This document shows, piece by piece, positions 9,098 through 16,912 of a DNA stretch of 64,000 bases. The stretch comes from Arthrobacter sp. cf158. Lineage in GTDB: Bacteria > Actinomycetota > Actinomycetes > Actinomycetales > Micrococcaceae. Where the stretch lies: the NCBI RefSeq assembly GCF_900106835.1, contig NZ_FNNR01000007.1:186001-250000 (forward strand), in the 5' to 3' direction. Under the pieces are notes generated by a model, which had not been told where the DNA came from, ran no database searches, and saw only the letters and a program-made list of their open reading frames with translations. The number at the start of each line of letters is the position of its first letter. Position 1 is the first letter of the stretch. Made by a program: the position numbers and the translations under genes.

Positions 9098-9291
9098 GCC
9101 ACGAAGATAACTCCGGCCGTTCCCGAAAGCCACAGCAAAAACTTCAGCCAAAACGGTGCTGAGCCGCCGCCGTCGAGCCCTGGCGTTCACTGGTTCGGGT
9201 CCGCGCCAGGCTCAAGCCGAAACCTAAGGAAGTGTTAGGAAATCCCCCGCGAGCTAGGGCTGTGCCGTGCATCACCCATAGTTTGGAACAT

Positions 9292-9312
9292 GTCCTCTTC
9301 ACCTTGGAGGAC
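9292..9312. promoter_or_regulatory. Inverted repeat in the kgtP-like leader region
   Basis: GTCCTC (9292-9297) and GAGGAC (9307-9312) form a 6-bp dyad with a 9-base centre. It sits in the 239-base gap between the divergent methyltransferase and permease genes, which otherwise holds no recognisable feature. It is a candidate operator for the downstream response regulator; weak evidence on its own. Confidence 0.35.
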
Positions 9313-9429
9313 CTTTCTTAGTCGACGAAGAGCCATGCGCAAGGACGCCATGAGCACGAGCTTCATGGACAGAACGAACTCATGCAAGACACGGCAGCCA
9401 TATCAGGCGCCGTCCAGGAAGGTTCATTG

Positions 9430-10833
9430 ATGAGCACCCAACAAGCTGCACCTCTGAGCGAAGCCGCCCAGACACGCAAGGCCGTGAGCAACATCCTCAA
9501 GGGCTCCGCGGGCAACCTCGTGGAGTGGTTCGACCTCTACGTCTATACGGTTTTCGCGGCGTATTTCCAGTCGCACTTCTTCAACTCCTCGGACGATCTG
9601 CAGGCAGGCCTTGAAGCGATGGCCGTCTTCTCGACGTCGTTCCTTATGCGTCCTATCGGCAGCTGGTTCTTCGGCCGCTACGCCGACCGGAAGGGTCGCA
9701 AGGCGGCGCTGACGCTCAGCGTGACGCTGATGTCGGCCGGTTCGTTCGCCATCGCGATCCTGCCGACGCAAGACGTGATCGGCCTCTGGGCCCTGATCCT
9801 GCTGGTGTTCATCCGCGTTGTGCAGGGCTTCTCCGTCGGTGGCGAGTACGGCACCAGTGCCACCTACATGTCCGAAGCAGCGACGGCCAAGCGCCGCGGC
9901 TTCTTCTCCAGCTTCCAGTACGTGACGCTCGTGGGCGGCCAGATGCTTGCACTTCTGGTCCTGGTGATCCTGCAGAACACCATGAGCAAGGAAGACCTGA
10001 CCGCGTGGGGCTGGCGCATTCCGTTCGCTATTGGTGGCGTTGCCGCGCTGGTTGTGCTCTGGCTCCGCCGCTCCATGGAAGAAACGTTGTCCTCCGATCA
10101 GCTCCGCGCAGCCCACGTCAAGGTTGAGGGCGAGGCACAGCCTGGCACTATGAAGCTCCTGCTCACCAAGCACTGGAAGCCCCTGCTGATCTGCATCGGC
10201 ATCACCCTTGGCGGCACCGTGGCGTTCTACACGTACACCAACTTCATCCTGAAGTTCATGAACGATACGTCCGGCATCGCCAAGACAGACACCTCCGTGA
10301 TCAACTTCTGGGCGCTCTTCATCTTCATGCTGCTGCAGCCTGTTTACGGGCTGATCTCAGACAAGGTAGGCCGCAAGCCGCTGCTGATTTGGTTCGGCGT
10401 GACCGGCGTACTCTTCACGTGGCCGCTACTCTCCACCCTGTCCGGCACCAAGGACCCGTTCGTCGCGTTCCTGCTGATGCTCGGCGGACTGCTCATGGTG
10501 GGTGGTTACACATCGATCAACGCTCTGGTGAAGGCTGAACTGTTCCCGGCCTCCATTCGCGCTTTGGGTGTTGGGCTCGGCTACGCGATTGCCAACTCAC
10601 TCTTCGGCGGCACCGTCCCGCTGATCGGCGCTGCGCTGCAGAAGTCGGACCAGGTGGACCTGTTCTTCACCTACGTCACGGCAGCCATTTTCATCTCGCT
10701 GCTGGTGTACATCTTCGCGTTGAAGAACAAGAAGTCGACCCACTTGGATGCGGAGCAGGGCCACGCCTTCGTGGCCAAGGGCGCTGTGAAGGAAACCGAC
10801 GACGACGGCACGAAGGATCGCGTCAACGCCTGA
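9430..10833 (+). CDS. KgtP-like 2-oxoglutarate/dicarboxylate:H+ symporter (MFS, MHS family)
   Basis: 467 residues and twelve predicted membrane helices. The sequence follows E. coli KgtP closely by eye: GNLVEWFDLYVYT (TM1), FLMRPIGSWFFGRYADR..GRK (loop 2-3), SVGGEYGTSATYMSE (TM4), FSSFQYVTLVGGQMLALLV (TM5) and ALVKAELFPASIRALGVGLGYAIAN (TM11 region). The expected role is proton-coupled uptake of 2-oxoglutarate or a related dicarboxylate. The start at 9430 follows GGAAGGTTCATTG. A strong hairpin terminator lies directly downstream, before a response regulator, histidine kinase and TAXI lipoprotein that plausibly control this permease. Confidence 0.88.
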   Translation: MSTQQAAPLSEAAQTRKAVSNILKGSAGNLVEWFDLYVYTVFAAYFQSHFFNSSDDLQAGLEAMAVFSTSFLMRPIGSWFFGRYADRKGRKAALTLSVTLMSAGSFAIAILPTQDVIGLWALILLVFIRVVQGFSVGGEYGTSATYMSEAATAKRRGFFSSFQYVTLVGGQMLALLVLVILQNTMSKEDLTAWGWRIPFAIGGVAALVVLWLRRSMEETLSSDQLRAAHVKVEGEAQPGTMKLLLTKHWKPLLICIGITLGGTVAFYTYTNFILKFMNDTSGIAKTDTSVINFWALFIFMLLQPVYGLISDKVGRKPLLIWFGVTGVLFTWPLLSTLSGTKDPFVAFLLMLGGLLMVGGYTSINALVKAELFPASIRALGVGLGYAIANSLFGGTVPLIGAALQKSDQVDLFFTYVTAAIFISLLVYIFALKNKKSTHLDAEQGHAFVAKGAVKETDDDGTKDRVNA

Positions 10834-10843
10834 CCTGCCTGCC

Positions 10844-10902
10844 TTGTGAGGCCCGTTCTGCGCACTTTGGATACTCCGAAGGGCGCAGAGCGGGCCTCAC
10901 AA
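10844..10902. terminator. Strong hairpin terminator after the kgtP-like gene
   Basis: TTGTGAGGCCCGTTCTGCGC (10844-10863) pairs with its near-perfect complement at 10883-10902 (20-bp stem, one G-T pair, 19-base loop). It separates the permease from the two-component system, which therefore needs its own promoter within about 60 bases. Confidence 0.88.
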
Positions 10903-10964
10903 CGTTAAGCTCTAGTAGCAAGCCAGCCCAGCGAACCAGCCCAGCGAACCGAAGGACCCAGCCC

Positions 10965-11627
10965 GTGCACGTGCTCATCGTCGAGGATGACGACGCCATG
11001 GCGTCGGCCTTGAGCGCAGCCGTCGCCTCCGCCGGGCACAAACACACCAGGGTGGCCCGCGGCGAGGACGCACTCCTGGCCCACCGGCAACACGAGGTGA
11101 TCCTGCTGGACCTTGGCCTTCCGGACATGGACGGTTTGGAGGTTCTGCGGAAGCTGCGCCAAGTCACAACAGTTCCCATCCTGATCCTGACGGCCCGCGA
11201 CGACGAGAGAAGCGTTGTCCTGGGCCTTCGTTCGGGGGCAGATGACTATCTGGTGAAGCCCGTGAAGCTCGTGGAATTGCTCGCCAGGATCGAAGCCGTG
11301 ACCCGGCGAACCAGCCGTTCCGGCCATCAAGCCCCGCACAACATCGTCCTCGGAGAACTGGAAGTAGATCTCGATCGGCGCGTGGCCGCCGTCGGGGAAC
11401 GGCAGCTCGCCCTGACCGCCACGGAGTTCGACCTCCTCAGCCTTCTTGTCAGGAACGCCGGCTCGGTGGTCACCCGGGAACAAATTCTGGACGCACTCTG
11501 GGGCGACGCGTTCGTGGCTCATTCCCGGTCCTTGGATGTGCACCTGACGGGGCTCAGATCCAAGCTCCAACTTCCTGGCTTCATCATCAACGTCCGCGGC
11601 GTGGGCTATCGCGTCGAGCAACCGTGA
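10965..11627 (+). CDS. OmpR/PhoB-family response regulator
   Basis: 220 residues from GTG 10965. The receiver domain has the acidic pair EDDD at the start, the phospho-acceptor Asp49 in LLDLGLPDMDG, the Thr in ILTAR and the Lys in YLVKPVK. The C-terminal winged helix includes LTATEFDLLSLLVRNAGSVV and RSLDVHLTGLRSKL...VRGVGYR. Its GTGA overlap with the kinase shows a cognate pair. Location suggests that it controls the upstream permease or the TAXI gene downstream. Confidence 0.95.
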   Translation: MHVLIVEDDDAMASALSAAVASAGHKHTRVARGEDALLAHRQHEVILLDLGLPDMDGLEVLRKLRQVTTVPILILTARDDERSVVLGLRSGADDYLVKPVKLVELLARIEAVTRRTSRSGHQAPHNIVLGELEVDLDRRVAAVGERQLALTATEFDLLSLLVRNAGSVVTREQILDALWGDAFVAHSRSLDVHLTGLRSKLQLPGFIINVRGVGYRVEQP

Positions 11628-13036
11628 AAGTCCGCGTCCTCGGCATCCTGAGCCTGCTGGTGGTGGTCATCGTGGTGACGGTGTCCAGCGTGATCCTGAC
11701 GTCGGCCAGCCGGGAACTCACCCAGGAACTGCAAATCAACCGCGTCGCAGCCCTGAACCGCTTTGCCCAACTGGCCAGCGATGCCGCGGAGGATAACGAC
11801 ACCACCCAACTTCAGCGGGAAATGGACCGCTATTCCGAGCTGTACGGGGAGGGGATCCTGATCCGACTCCAGGAAAAGACACTGGGCTCCGGCGGCCTCA
11901 CTGCAGACCGGCCCGAGGCACGCGACGCGCTGAACCGGGCAAGCCTCAACCTCAGCGACACCACCCTCAACCCCATCCGCGCTTTCGGATCTGGCACGGA
12001 CATCATCTCCCGGTCCTTCGGCACCGCCAGCCAGGTACTTGGCGAGGTGGTCCTTGAAGTGGACCTCGACGCTGCCCGGCAGAAGCTACGGGAGCGGTGG
12101 TTCGTCGTCGTGCTTGCCGCTTTGGCGCTGGGTGCACTGCTCCTGCTGGCGGCATCCCGCATCACGGGATGGGTCCTGCGCCCGGTCCACAGACTGAGCA
12201 AAGCTGTCCACGAGTTGGAAACCACGGGCAAAACCACCCAGCTCCCGGAAGCGGGCCCGCCGGAACTGCGCGAACTCAGCCGCTCCTTCACGGCCATGGC
12301 CGGCACTGTGACGGAGAGCATGGAGTCCCAGCGCCGGCTCATCGCCGACACCTCACACCAGCTCCGAAACCCTGTTGGCGCGCTGCGCTTGCGCATCGAT
12401 TTGCTCCAGCTGGCGTTGCGCTCAGACCCGGAGAAGGAGGCGGCGGCGGGCGTCGTTGCTGAACTGGAACGGGTGGAGGAAATGCTCGACGGCGTGCTGA
12501 AGCTGGCTGCGGCGGAACACCGCGCCTTCGAAGGGTCATCCCGTGTGGAGCACACCGAGCACAAGCGTCTGGCCGTCATCGATCCCTACCCAGTCCTGCA
12601 GGGCGAAGTGGAAAGGGCGACGCCGGCCGCTCACCGTGCCGGATCAGAGCTGACGTTGAAGGGCCCTGCATCCGAACTCCACATCGTGTGCGACCCCGAC
12701 GAACTCGCGCACATGGTGGGCGAACTCCTCACCAACGCCATCAAGTACGCACCCGGCTCCCGCATCACCGTGGCGACCCAACAGACGAGTGGAGGCACCG
12801 CCGTCGTAATTTCCGACGACGGTCCAGGCCTCCCAGCCGAACAGCTCGCTGAGTCCACCACCAGGTTCTGGCGGGCGCCGCAGCACAACAAGATCCCCGG
12901 GAACGGCTTGGGCATGACAATCGTGGAGCGGCTGGCACAGGCGAACGGTGGGCGACTGATCCTACAAACGAGTGAGCCACACGGGTTGGTAGCGCGCCTC
13001 GAGTTTGCCGGGCCTGGGGATGGTTCTCATGTCTAA
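11624..13036 (+). CDS. Sensor histidine kinase with HAMP domain
   Basis: 470 residues from GTG 11624 (GTGA overlap with the regulator). The order is: TM1 (residues 5-27), an extracytoplasmic sensor of about 125 residues without a recognised fold, TM2 (about 160-180), HAMP (180-235), HisKA with the phospho-acceptor His245 in DTSHQLRNP, and HATPase with N (LLTNAIKYAP), G1 (DDGPGLP) and G2 (GNGLGMTIV) boxes. The 8-bp overlap with the next gene (ATGTCTAA) couples it to the TAXI lipoprotein, which could present ligand to the sensor domain. Confidence 0.94.
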   Translation: MKVRVLGILSLLVVVIVVTVSSVILTSASRELTQELQINRVAALNRFAQLASDAAEDNDTTQLQREMDRYSELYGEGILIRLQEKTLGSGGLTADRPEARDALNRASLNLSDTTLNPIRAFGSGTDIISRSFGTASQVLGEVVLEVDLDAARQKLRERWFVVVLAALALGALLLLAASRITGWVLRPVHRLSKAVHELETTGKTTQLPEAGPPELRELSRSFTAMAGTVTESMESQRRLIADTSHQLRNPVGALRLRIDLLQLALRSDPEKEAAAGVVAELERVEEMLDGVLKLAAAEHRAFEGSSRVEHTEHKRLAVIDPYPVLQGEVERATPAAHRAGSELTLKGPASELHIVCDPDELAHMVGELLTNAIKYAPGSRITVATQQTSGGTAVVISDDGPGLPAEQLAESTTRFWRAPQHNKIPGNGLGMTIVERLAQANGGRLILQTSEPHGLVARLEFAGPGDGSHV

Positions 13037-14015
13037 GGCACCCACGATCTCCCGGCGAAACGCCATCAGGACAGGCTTCGCACTGGGCATCGGCGGCGCC
13101 CTGCTCGCGTCGACCACAGCCTGCACGCCGGAAGATCAGCCAAAAGAACTCACTGTTGCCGGTGGCGAATCCGGTGGCTTTTACCTGGAGTTCGCCACGC
13201 TTCTCGCGGACTTGCTGCAGCGGGAAGGTGTGGCCGCAAAGGCCGCCGCGCTGACCACTGGCGGGAGCCTTGAGAACATCCAGCGGGTTGTGTCCGGCGA
13301 GGCGACCTTCGCCGTCGCGCTGGCCGATGCAGCAGCGAAGGCCGCAGCGCCCGCCGGGAAGCCAGCGGAGCCCGGAGACCTTGTGGCGATCGGCAAGGTG
13401 TACCAGAACTATGTCCACTGCATCGTGCGGGAGGACAGCGGGATACGGACCCTCGCAGACCTCGCCGGGAAGACCGCGGGAGTGGGTGAGGTGGGCTCGG
13501 GGACCACTCTGACCGCTGGACGGATCATCGCAGCTGCGGGACTTTCTGAACCGCCCCGCACTGTGAAGCAAGTGAACCTCGGCTTGAACCAGGCGCTGGC
13601 CTCACTGCAGGACGGTTCGATTGACGTGATGATCCAATCGGGAGGGGTGCCCACCGCTCCCATCGCGGCCGCAGCCAAGGACATTGGCCTTCGGCTCCTG
13701 GATATTTCCGAGCTCATCCCGGCAACGCGTGAGCAGTCGGGATTCTTCTACGACCGCGTGCTGATCCCCGCCAACAGCTACGGTAACGCTCCCGCCGTGT
13801 GGACAGTGGGCGTCGCCAACCTGCTCCTGTGCCGCAGGGACCTGGCCGATCATGTTGTTCGGCGGACAGTGGAGTTGTTGGTGGAGCAGGCTCAGGATCT
13901 GGTTCCATCGTCGAGCACCGGCGTCCAGTTCCTGAGTCCGGAAACCCTCATCAACACCGCGGGTATCCCGCTGCATCCGGCCGCCGAGGCCGCCTACCGG
14001 ACGTTGCACGGCTAG
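13029..14015 (+). CDS. TAXI-type TRAP solute-binding lipoprotein (no membrane partner nearby)
   Basis: 328 residues from ATG 13029; an in-frame start at 13005 lies deeper inside the kinase gene. The leader has twin arginines (SRRNAIRTGFALGIGG) and a Cys after STTA, so it is probably a Tat-exported lipoprotein. The mature part matches the TAXI family: VAGGESGGFYLEFATLLADLL, TTGGSLENIQRVVSGEATFAVALADAA, GEVGSGTTLTAGRIIAAAG and IDVMIQSGGVPTAPI. TAXI proteins normally serve TRAP transporters with a fused DctQM permease, but none is found here. Coupling to the kinase suggests a role as ligand sensor for the two-component system. Confidence 0.87.
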   Translation: MSKAPTISRRNAIRTGFALGIGGALLASTTACTPEDQPKELTVAGGESGGFYLEFATLLADLLQREGVAAKAAALTTGGSLENIQRVVSGEATFAVALADAAAKAAAPAGKPAEPGDLVAIGKVYQNYVHCIVREDSGIRTLADLAGKTAGVGEVGSGTTLTAGRIIAAAGLSEPPRTVKQVNLGLNQALASLQDGSIDVMIQSGGVPTAPIAAAAKDIGLRLLDISELIPATREQSGFFYDRVLIPANSYGNAPAVWTVGVANLLLCRRDLADHVVRRTVELLVEQAQDLVPSSSTGVQFLSPETLINTAGIPLHPAAEAAYRTLHG

Positions 14016-14058
14016 CCTCGTTTAGGAGTCGAACCGGAGCAACTGCCAAAATGGTGTC

Positions 14059-14895
14059 ATGACTTCTGCCGTTGCCCCTGCCATTGCCCTGACCATCGCC
14101 GGCTCCGAAGCGACCGGTGGCGCCGGCGCGCAGGCCGACCTCAAAACCTTCCAGGAACTCGGCGTGTTCGGCATCGCGAACCTCACGTGCATTGTTTCCT
14201 TCAACCCGAAGGACAACTGGAACCACCGTTTTGTGCCGGTAGACCAGCAGGTCATCGCGGACCAATTGGAAGCGACGACGGCGGCATACGGTGCCGCTTC
14301 CGGCGCACCGTCGGTGTTGGACACGGTGAAGATCGGCATGCTCGGAAGCCCGGCAACCATCAGCACCGTGGAGAAAGCGCTGACTGATGCTTCGTTCGCC
14401 AATGTGGTGCTGGACCCTGTCCTGATCTGCAAGGGCCAGGAGCCGGGCCACGCCCTGGACACCGACCAGGCTTTGAAGGCGCAGATCCTGCCGCTGGCCA
14501 CCTTCGTCACTCCGAACCATTTCGAAGCCGAATCGCTGTCCGGACTCACCATTGCCGACGAAGAGTCGCTCAAGGCTGCCGCCATCCGCATCCACGAGAT
14601 CAGCGGCGCAGCAGTCCTCGCCAAAGGCGGAGTAAGGCTGGAAGGCCCGGACGCCGTCGACGTTTACTACGACGGCGAAACGCTGGAAGTCCTGCGCGCG
14701 CCGAAGGTCGGCGAAGTCGCTGTGTCCGGCGCTGGCTGCTCGCTTGCTGCAGCTGTGACTGCTGAGCTGGCCAAGGGTGCCACTCCGCTGGAAGCCGCGC
14801 GCACCGCGAAGGCTTTCGTCACGGCCGGGATCAAGAACCGGGTGTCCTCCGGCGCTCCCTTTGACGCCCTGTGGCAAGGCGGGGCTCTGTCCTAG
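14059..14895 (+). CDS. PfkB-superfamily pyridoxine / hydroxymethylpyrimidine kinase (PdxK/ThiD group)
   Basis: 278 residues. It belongs to the ribokinase-like ThiD/PdxK kinases that phosphorylate HMP or pyridoxal/pyridoxine. Motifs: TIAGSEATGGAGAQADLKTF (residues 13-32), VKIGMLGS, VLDPVLICKG, TPNHFEAESLSG, and the anion-hole/catalytic GAGCSLAAAV near 228. The GAGC (rather than GTGD) motif and overall style fit the Bacillus-type PdxK branch better than ThiD, so a vitamin B6 salvage role is preferred, but the sequence alone does not decide. No TPP riboswitch fits in the 43-base leader. A bidirectional terminator follows. Confidence 0.87.
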   Translation: MTSAVAPAIALTIAGSEATGGAGAQADLKTFQELGVFGIANLTCIVSFNPKDNWNHRFVPVDQQVIADQLEATTAAYGAASGAPSVLDTVKIGMLGSPATISTVEKALTDASFANVVLDPVLICKGQEPGHALDTDQALKAQILPLATFVTPNHFEAESLSGLTIADEESLKAAAIRIHEISGAAVLAKGGVRLEGPDAVDVYYDGETLEVLRAPKVGEVAVSGAGCSLAAAVTAELAKGATPLEAARTAKAFVTAGIKNRVSSGAPFDALWQGGALS

Positions 14896-14907
14896 CCTCT
14901 CTCGTTA

Positions 14908-14958
14908 CAGACACAAGCAGCCGCCCCGGAACACTTCCGAGGCGGCTGCTTGTGTCTG
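14908..14958. terminator. Bidirectional hairpin terminator between convergent genes
   Basis: An 18-bp perfect stem (left arm 14908-14925, right arm 14941-14958, CAGACACAAGCAGCCGCC) with a 15-base loop that itself contains CGGAA/TTCCG. It is placed between the convergent stops of the kinase and the cytochrome b gene. Confidence 0.92.
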
Positions 14959-14996
14959 GGTGAAGGTTTCTTTGCGTGAGGTTCTTTGCGTGAAGG

Positions 14997-15929
14997 CTAG
15001 CGCGAGACCTTGCCCATCAACGAGGCGATGGGTCGCAGGAACAGCGGCCGGGCCAGGAACCAAGCTGCCGCCGTGAAGACGATGGATGCCGCGAAGATCC
15101 CGAAGCCCCACCAGCTGGTGTTGTCGTCATTGGAGGCGTACATGTGATTGAGGTTTCTCAGCGCACCAGTCGCCAACACCAGGGTCACGTGGACGATCAC
15201 GAAGGCGACGAAGTAGATCATTACCGGGAAGTGGATCTTGCGGGCCAGCTCGATGGGGTAGAACTTGTTGATCGCGGCCTTCTTGGGCCACGCCCCGGAC
15301 ATCCGGATGCCCGTGATAATGGCCAGCGGGGCTGCGATGAAGACCGTGATGAAGTACGTCAGAAGCTGAAGGCTGTTGTAGTTGTTCCAGCCGTTTTCAA
15401 CGGGCCAGTTCAGCGAGGCGTATTGCAGTCCTGCCGAGATGGCGTTGGGGAAAACGTCCCAGTTGGTGGGGACGATACGCAGCCATTGGCCGGTGGCGAA
15501 GAGGAGCACAATGAAGATGATGCCGTTGAGGACCCAGAGCGCATCCAGCGTCAGGTGGAACCAGAGATCCAGGCTGATCTTGGTGGGCGGGTTCTTGGTC
15601 TTGATGAGGCCCTTATTGTTCCGGGTCCAGTTGGCGGCGGGGCGTGTAGTTGTCCGCACCTGCCAGCCTGACCGGATGATCAGGACTATGAAGAACATGT
15701 TGAGGAAGTGCTGCCAGCCCAGCCAGGCGGGGAAGCCGGTGGGCGAGCCTTCAGGAATTGCGGAGTGCCCTGGGTAGTCGGTGAGGAACTGCTGCACGGG
15801 CTGAAGGGTCCGGAGCCATTGCGCAACGAGCACCAGGATCAGTGCCACCACCAAAGCTCCTGCGGTGACGACGACGGGTTTGAACCACCTGTTCGACGTG
15901 ATCCCGGACGACTTGCTTGAAACGGACAT
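14997..15929 (-). CDS. Cytochrome b/b6-type membrane protein (DUF4405/FdnI-like)
   Basis: 310 residues with five or six membrane spans. Candidate haem-ligand histidines lie in the helices around WQHFLNMFFIVLIIRSGW, LDLWFHLTLDALWVLNG and ARKIHFPVMIYFVAFVIVHVT. The fold resembles the cytochrome b subunits of Ni/Fe-hydrogenase, formate dehydrogenase and sulfite-oxidase-type molybdoenzymes. In related actinobacteria such a gene is often next to a molybdopterin oxidoreductase; here it stands alone, so the electron partner is unknown. The upstream 303-base region holds two palindromes described separately. Confidence 0.8.
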   Translation of the reverse strand: MSVSSKSSGITSNRWFKPVVVTAGALVVALILVLVAQWLRTLQPVQQFLTDYPGHSAIPEGSPTGFPAWLGWQHFLNMFFIVLIIRSGWQVRTTTRPAANWTRNNKGLIKTKNPPTKISLDLWFHLTLDALWVLNGIIFIVLLFATGQWLRIVPTNWDVFPNAISAGLQYASLNWPVENGWNNYNSLQLLTYFITVFIAAPLAIITGIRMSGAWPKKAAINKFYPIELARKIHFPVMIYFVAFVIVHVTLVLATGALRNLNHMYASNDDNTSWWGFGIFAASIVFTAAAWFLARPLFLRPIASLMGKVSR

Positions 15930-15972
15930 CAGGCCGCGTTCCTCTCTGGCTTGTTTGGCTGCGACCAGTTGG

Positions 15973-15984
15973 CGCTATATAGCG
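15973..15984. promoter_or_regulatory. Perfect 12-bp palindrome CGCTATATAGCG upstream of the cytochrome b gene
   Basis: CGCTATATAGCG is a perfect palindrome 44 bases upstream of the cytochrome b start, and it is flanked by two direct copies of ACCAGTTG (15964 and 15989 region). It is AT-rich in a GC-rich genome and could be an operator or contain a -10 element (TATATA). Confidence 0.5.
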
Positions 15985-16062
15985 ATTCAACCAGTTGCAG
16001 CCCGACGGTGAAAACGGCACCCGGGTTTCGGGGCGTCCTGCGTCAAAAATCGCAGCATTCGG

Positions 16063-16082
16063 ATACATGCCGCAATATGTAT
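16063..16082. promoter_or_regulatory. Inverted repeat ATACAT-N8-ATGTAT upstream of the second TetR
   Basis: ATACAT (16063-16068) and ATGTAT (16077-16082) form a dyad typical in size for TetR operators, 151 bases before the TetR start. The rest of the 15930-16232 gap is unusually A/T-rich for this genome (for instance TTCTAGAA at 16083-16090 and runs of A near 16180) and holds no credible gene. Confidence 0.5.
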
Positions 16083-16232
16083 TTCTAGAACAGACTTCCA
16101 GAATTATTTCCTTTGGTTCATGGGGCAGTCAAGGCTTCATGCTGGCTATGTGGATTATTTGGAGGGTAGGATTCCAAAAAATGGCTATTCGACACTCCGG
16201 TCTACGCCCTGCCTTCGAGAGGAGCCCACAGC

Positions 16233-16847
16233 ATGGTCCGTAAGACATCCGAAGTAGCCATCAACGCGGGCTCCTGGCAGTGGACCCGCACCGCCGCCAC
16301 CCAACGCAATCTGCTGGATGCGGCCACCGAAGTGTTCGTGGATCATGGATTCACCGATGCAAGCATCTCCGACATCGTGGCCCGCTCCGGGTCCAGCGTG
16401 GGCAGTCTCTACCACCACTTCGGGGGCAAGACCGAGCTCTTCCTCGCCCTGTGGAACGACTACCAAAATGAGCACGAGCGCCTTGTGGCAGCCGCTGTGG
16501 CCAAAGCGAGGAAAGCCGGCGAGGACGATCCCCTCGCCCTGTTCAACATAGGCAGCCGCAGCTACTTCGACTACACCTGGAAACACCGGGGCCTGGAGCG
16601 CGTGTTCATTGAGGGCGACACTCCCCCGGGCTTCGAAGTTCTGCGGCGCGAACGCGGACGCGAGTGGGTCCGGCAGAACTCCGTGCTCCTCGGCGCCAGT
16701 GACGACACCCTGGGCCGGCTCACCGTAGCCGTGATCACGGACATCATCACGGTGGCCGGACAGGAAGTGGCCCTCAGCGCCTCCAAGCACGAGGCCGACG
16801 AGGTTGTTGATGCTGCGGCCGTGCTGGTGGGCCGCCTGGTCCGCTAG
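16233..16847 (+). CDS. TetR/AcrR family transcriptional regulator
   Basis: 204 residues. The HTH is clear: NLLDAATEVFVDHGFTDASI then SDIVARSGSSVGSLYHHFGGKTEL (residues 22-66). The ligand domain contains LERVFIEGDTPPGFEVLRRERGREWV. The ATG follows GAGAGGAGCCCACAGC. It is divergent from the cytochrome b gene, and the shared 303-base region with its palindromes is the likely control site. Its stop is followed within 8 bases by a 32-bp-period repeat that runs into the end of the convergent serpin gene. Confidence 0.9.
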   Translation: MVRKTSEVAINAGSWQWTRTAATQRNLLDAATEVFVDHGFTDASISDIVARSGSSVGSLYHHFGGKTELFLALWNDYQNEHERLVAAAVAKARKAGEDDPLALFNIGSRSYFDYTWKHRGLERVFIEGDTPPGFEVLRRERGREWVRQNSVLLGASDDTLGRLTVAVITDIITVAGQEVALSASKHEADEVVDAAAVLVGRLVR

Positions 16848-16854
16848 CGCGGGT

Positions 16855-16912
16855 CCAAACCCTCTCTCACCTACCGCACGCTCCCGCCAAACCCTCTCTC
16901 ACCTACCGCGGG
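16855..16912 (+). repeat. 32-bp-period tandem repeat, locus 3 (two units)
   Basis: Units start at 16855 and 16887 (32 bp): CCAAACCCTCTCTCACC plus the filler TACCGCACGCTCCCG; the second unit ends at TACCGCG. The array begins 7 bases after the TetR stop, and the serpin stop codon (CTA on this strand, 16903-16905) lies inside the second unit. Confidence 0.9.

Noticed and set aside
8702..9238. 178-residue forward frame opposite the ICMT-like gene
   Set aside because: The minus strand carries clear ICMT motifs; the forward frame has none and starts without a ribosome site.
14016..14058. TPP or B6 riboswitch before the PdxK/ThiD kinase
   Set aside because: The gap is only 43 bases and contains no THI-box-like sequence.
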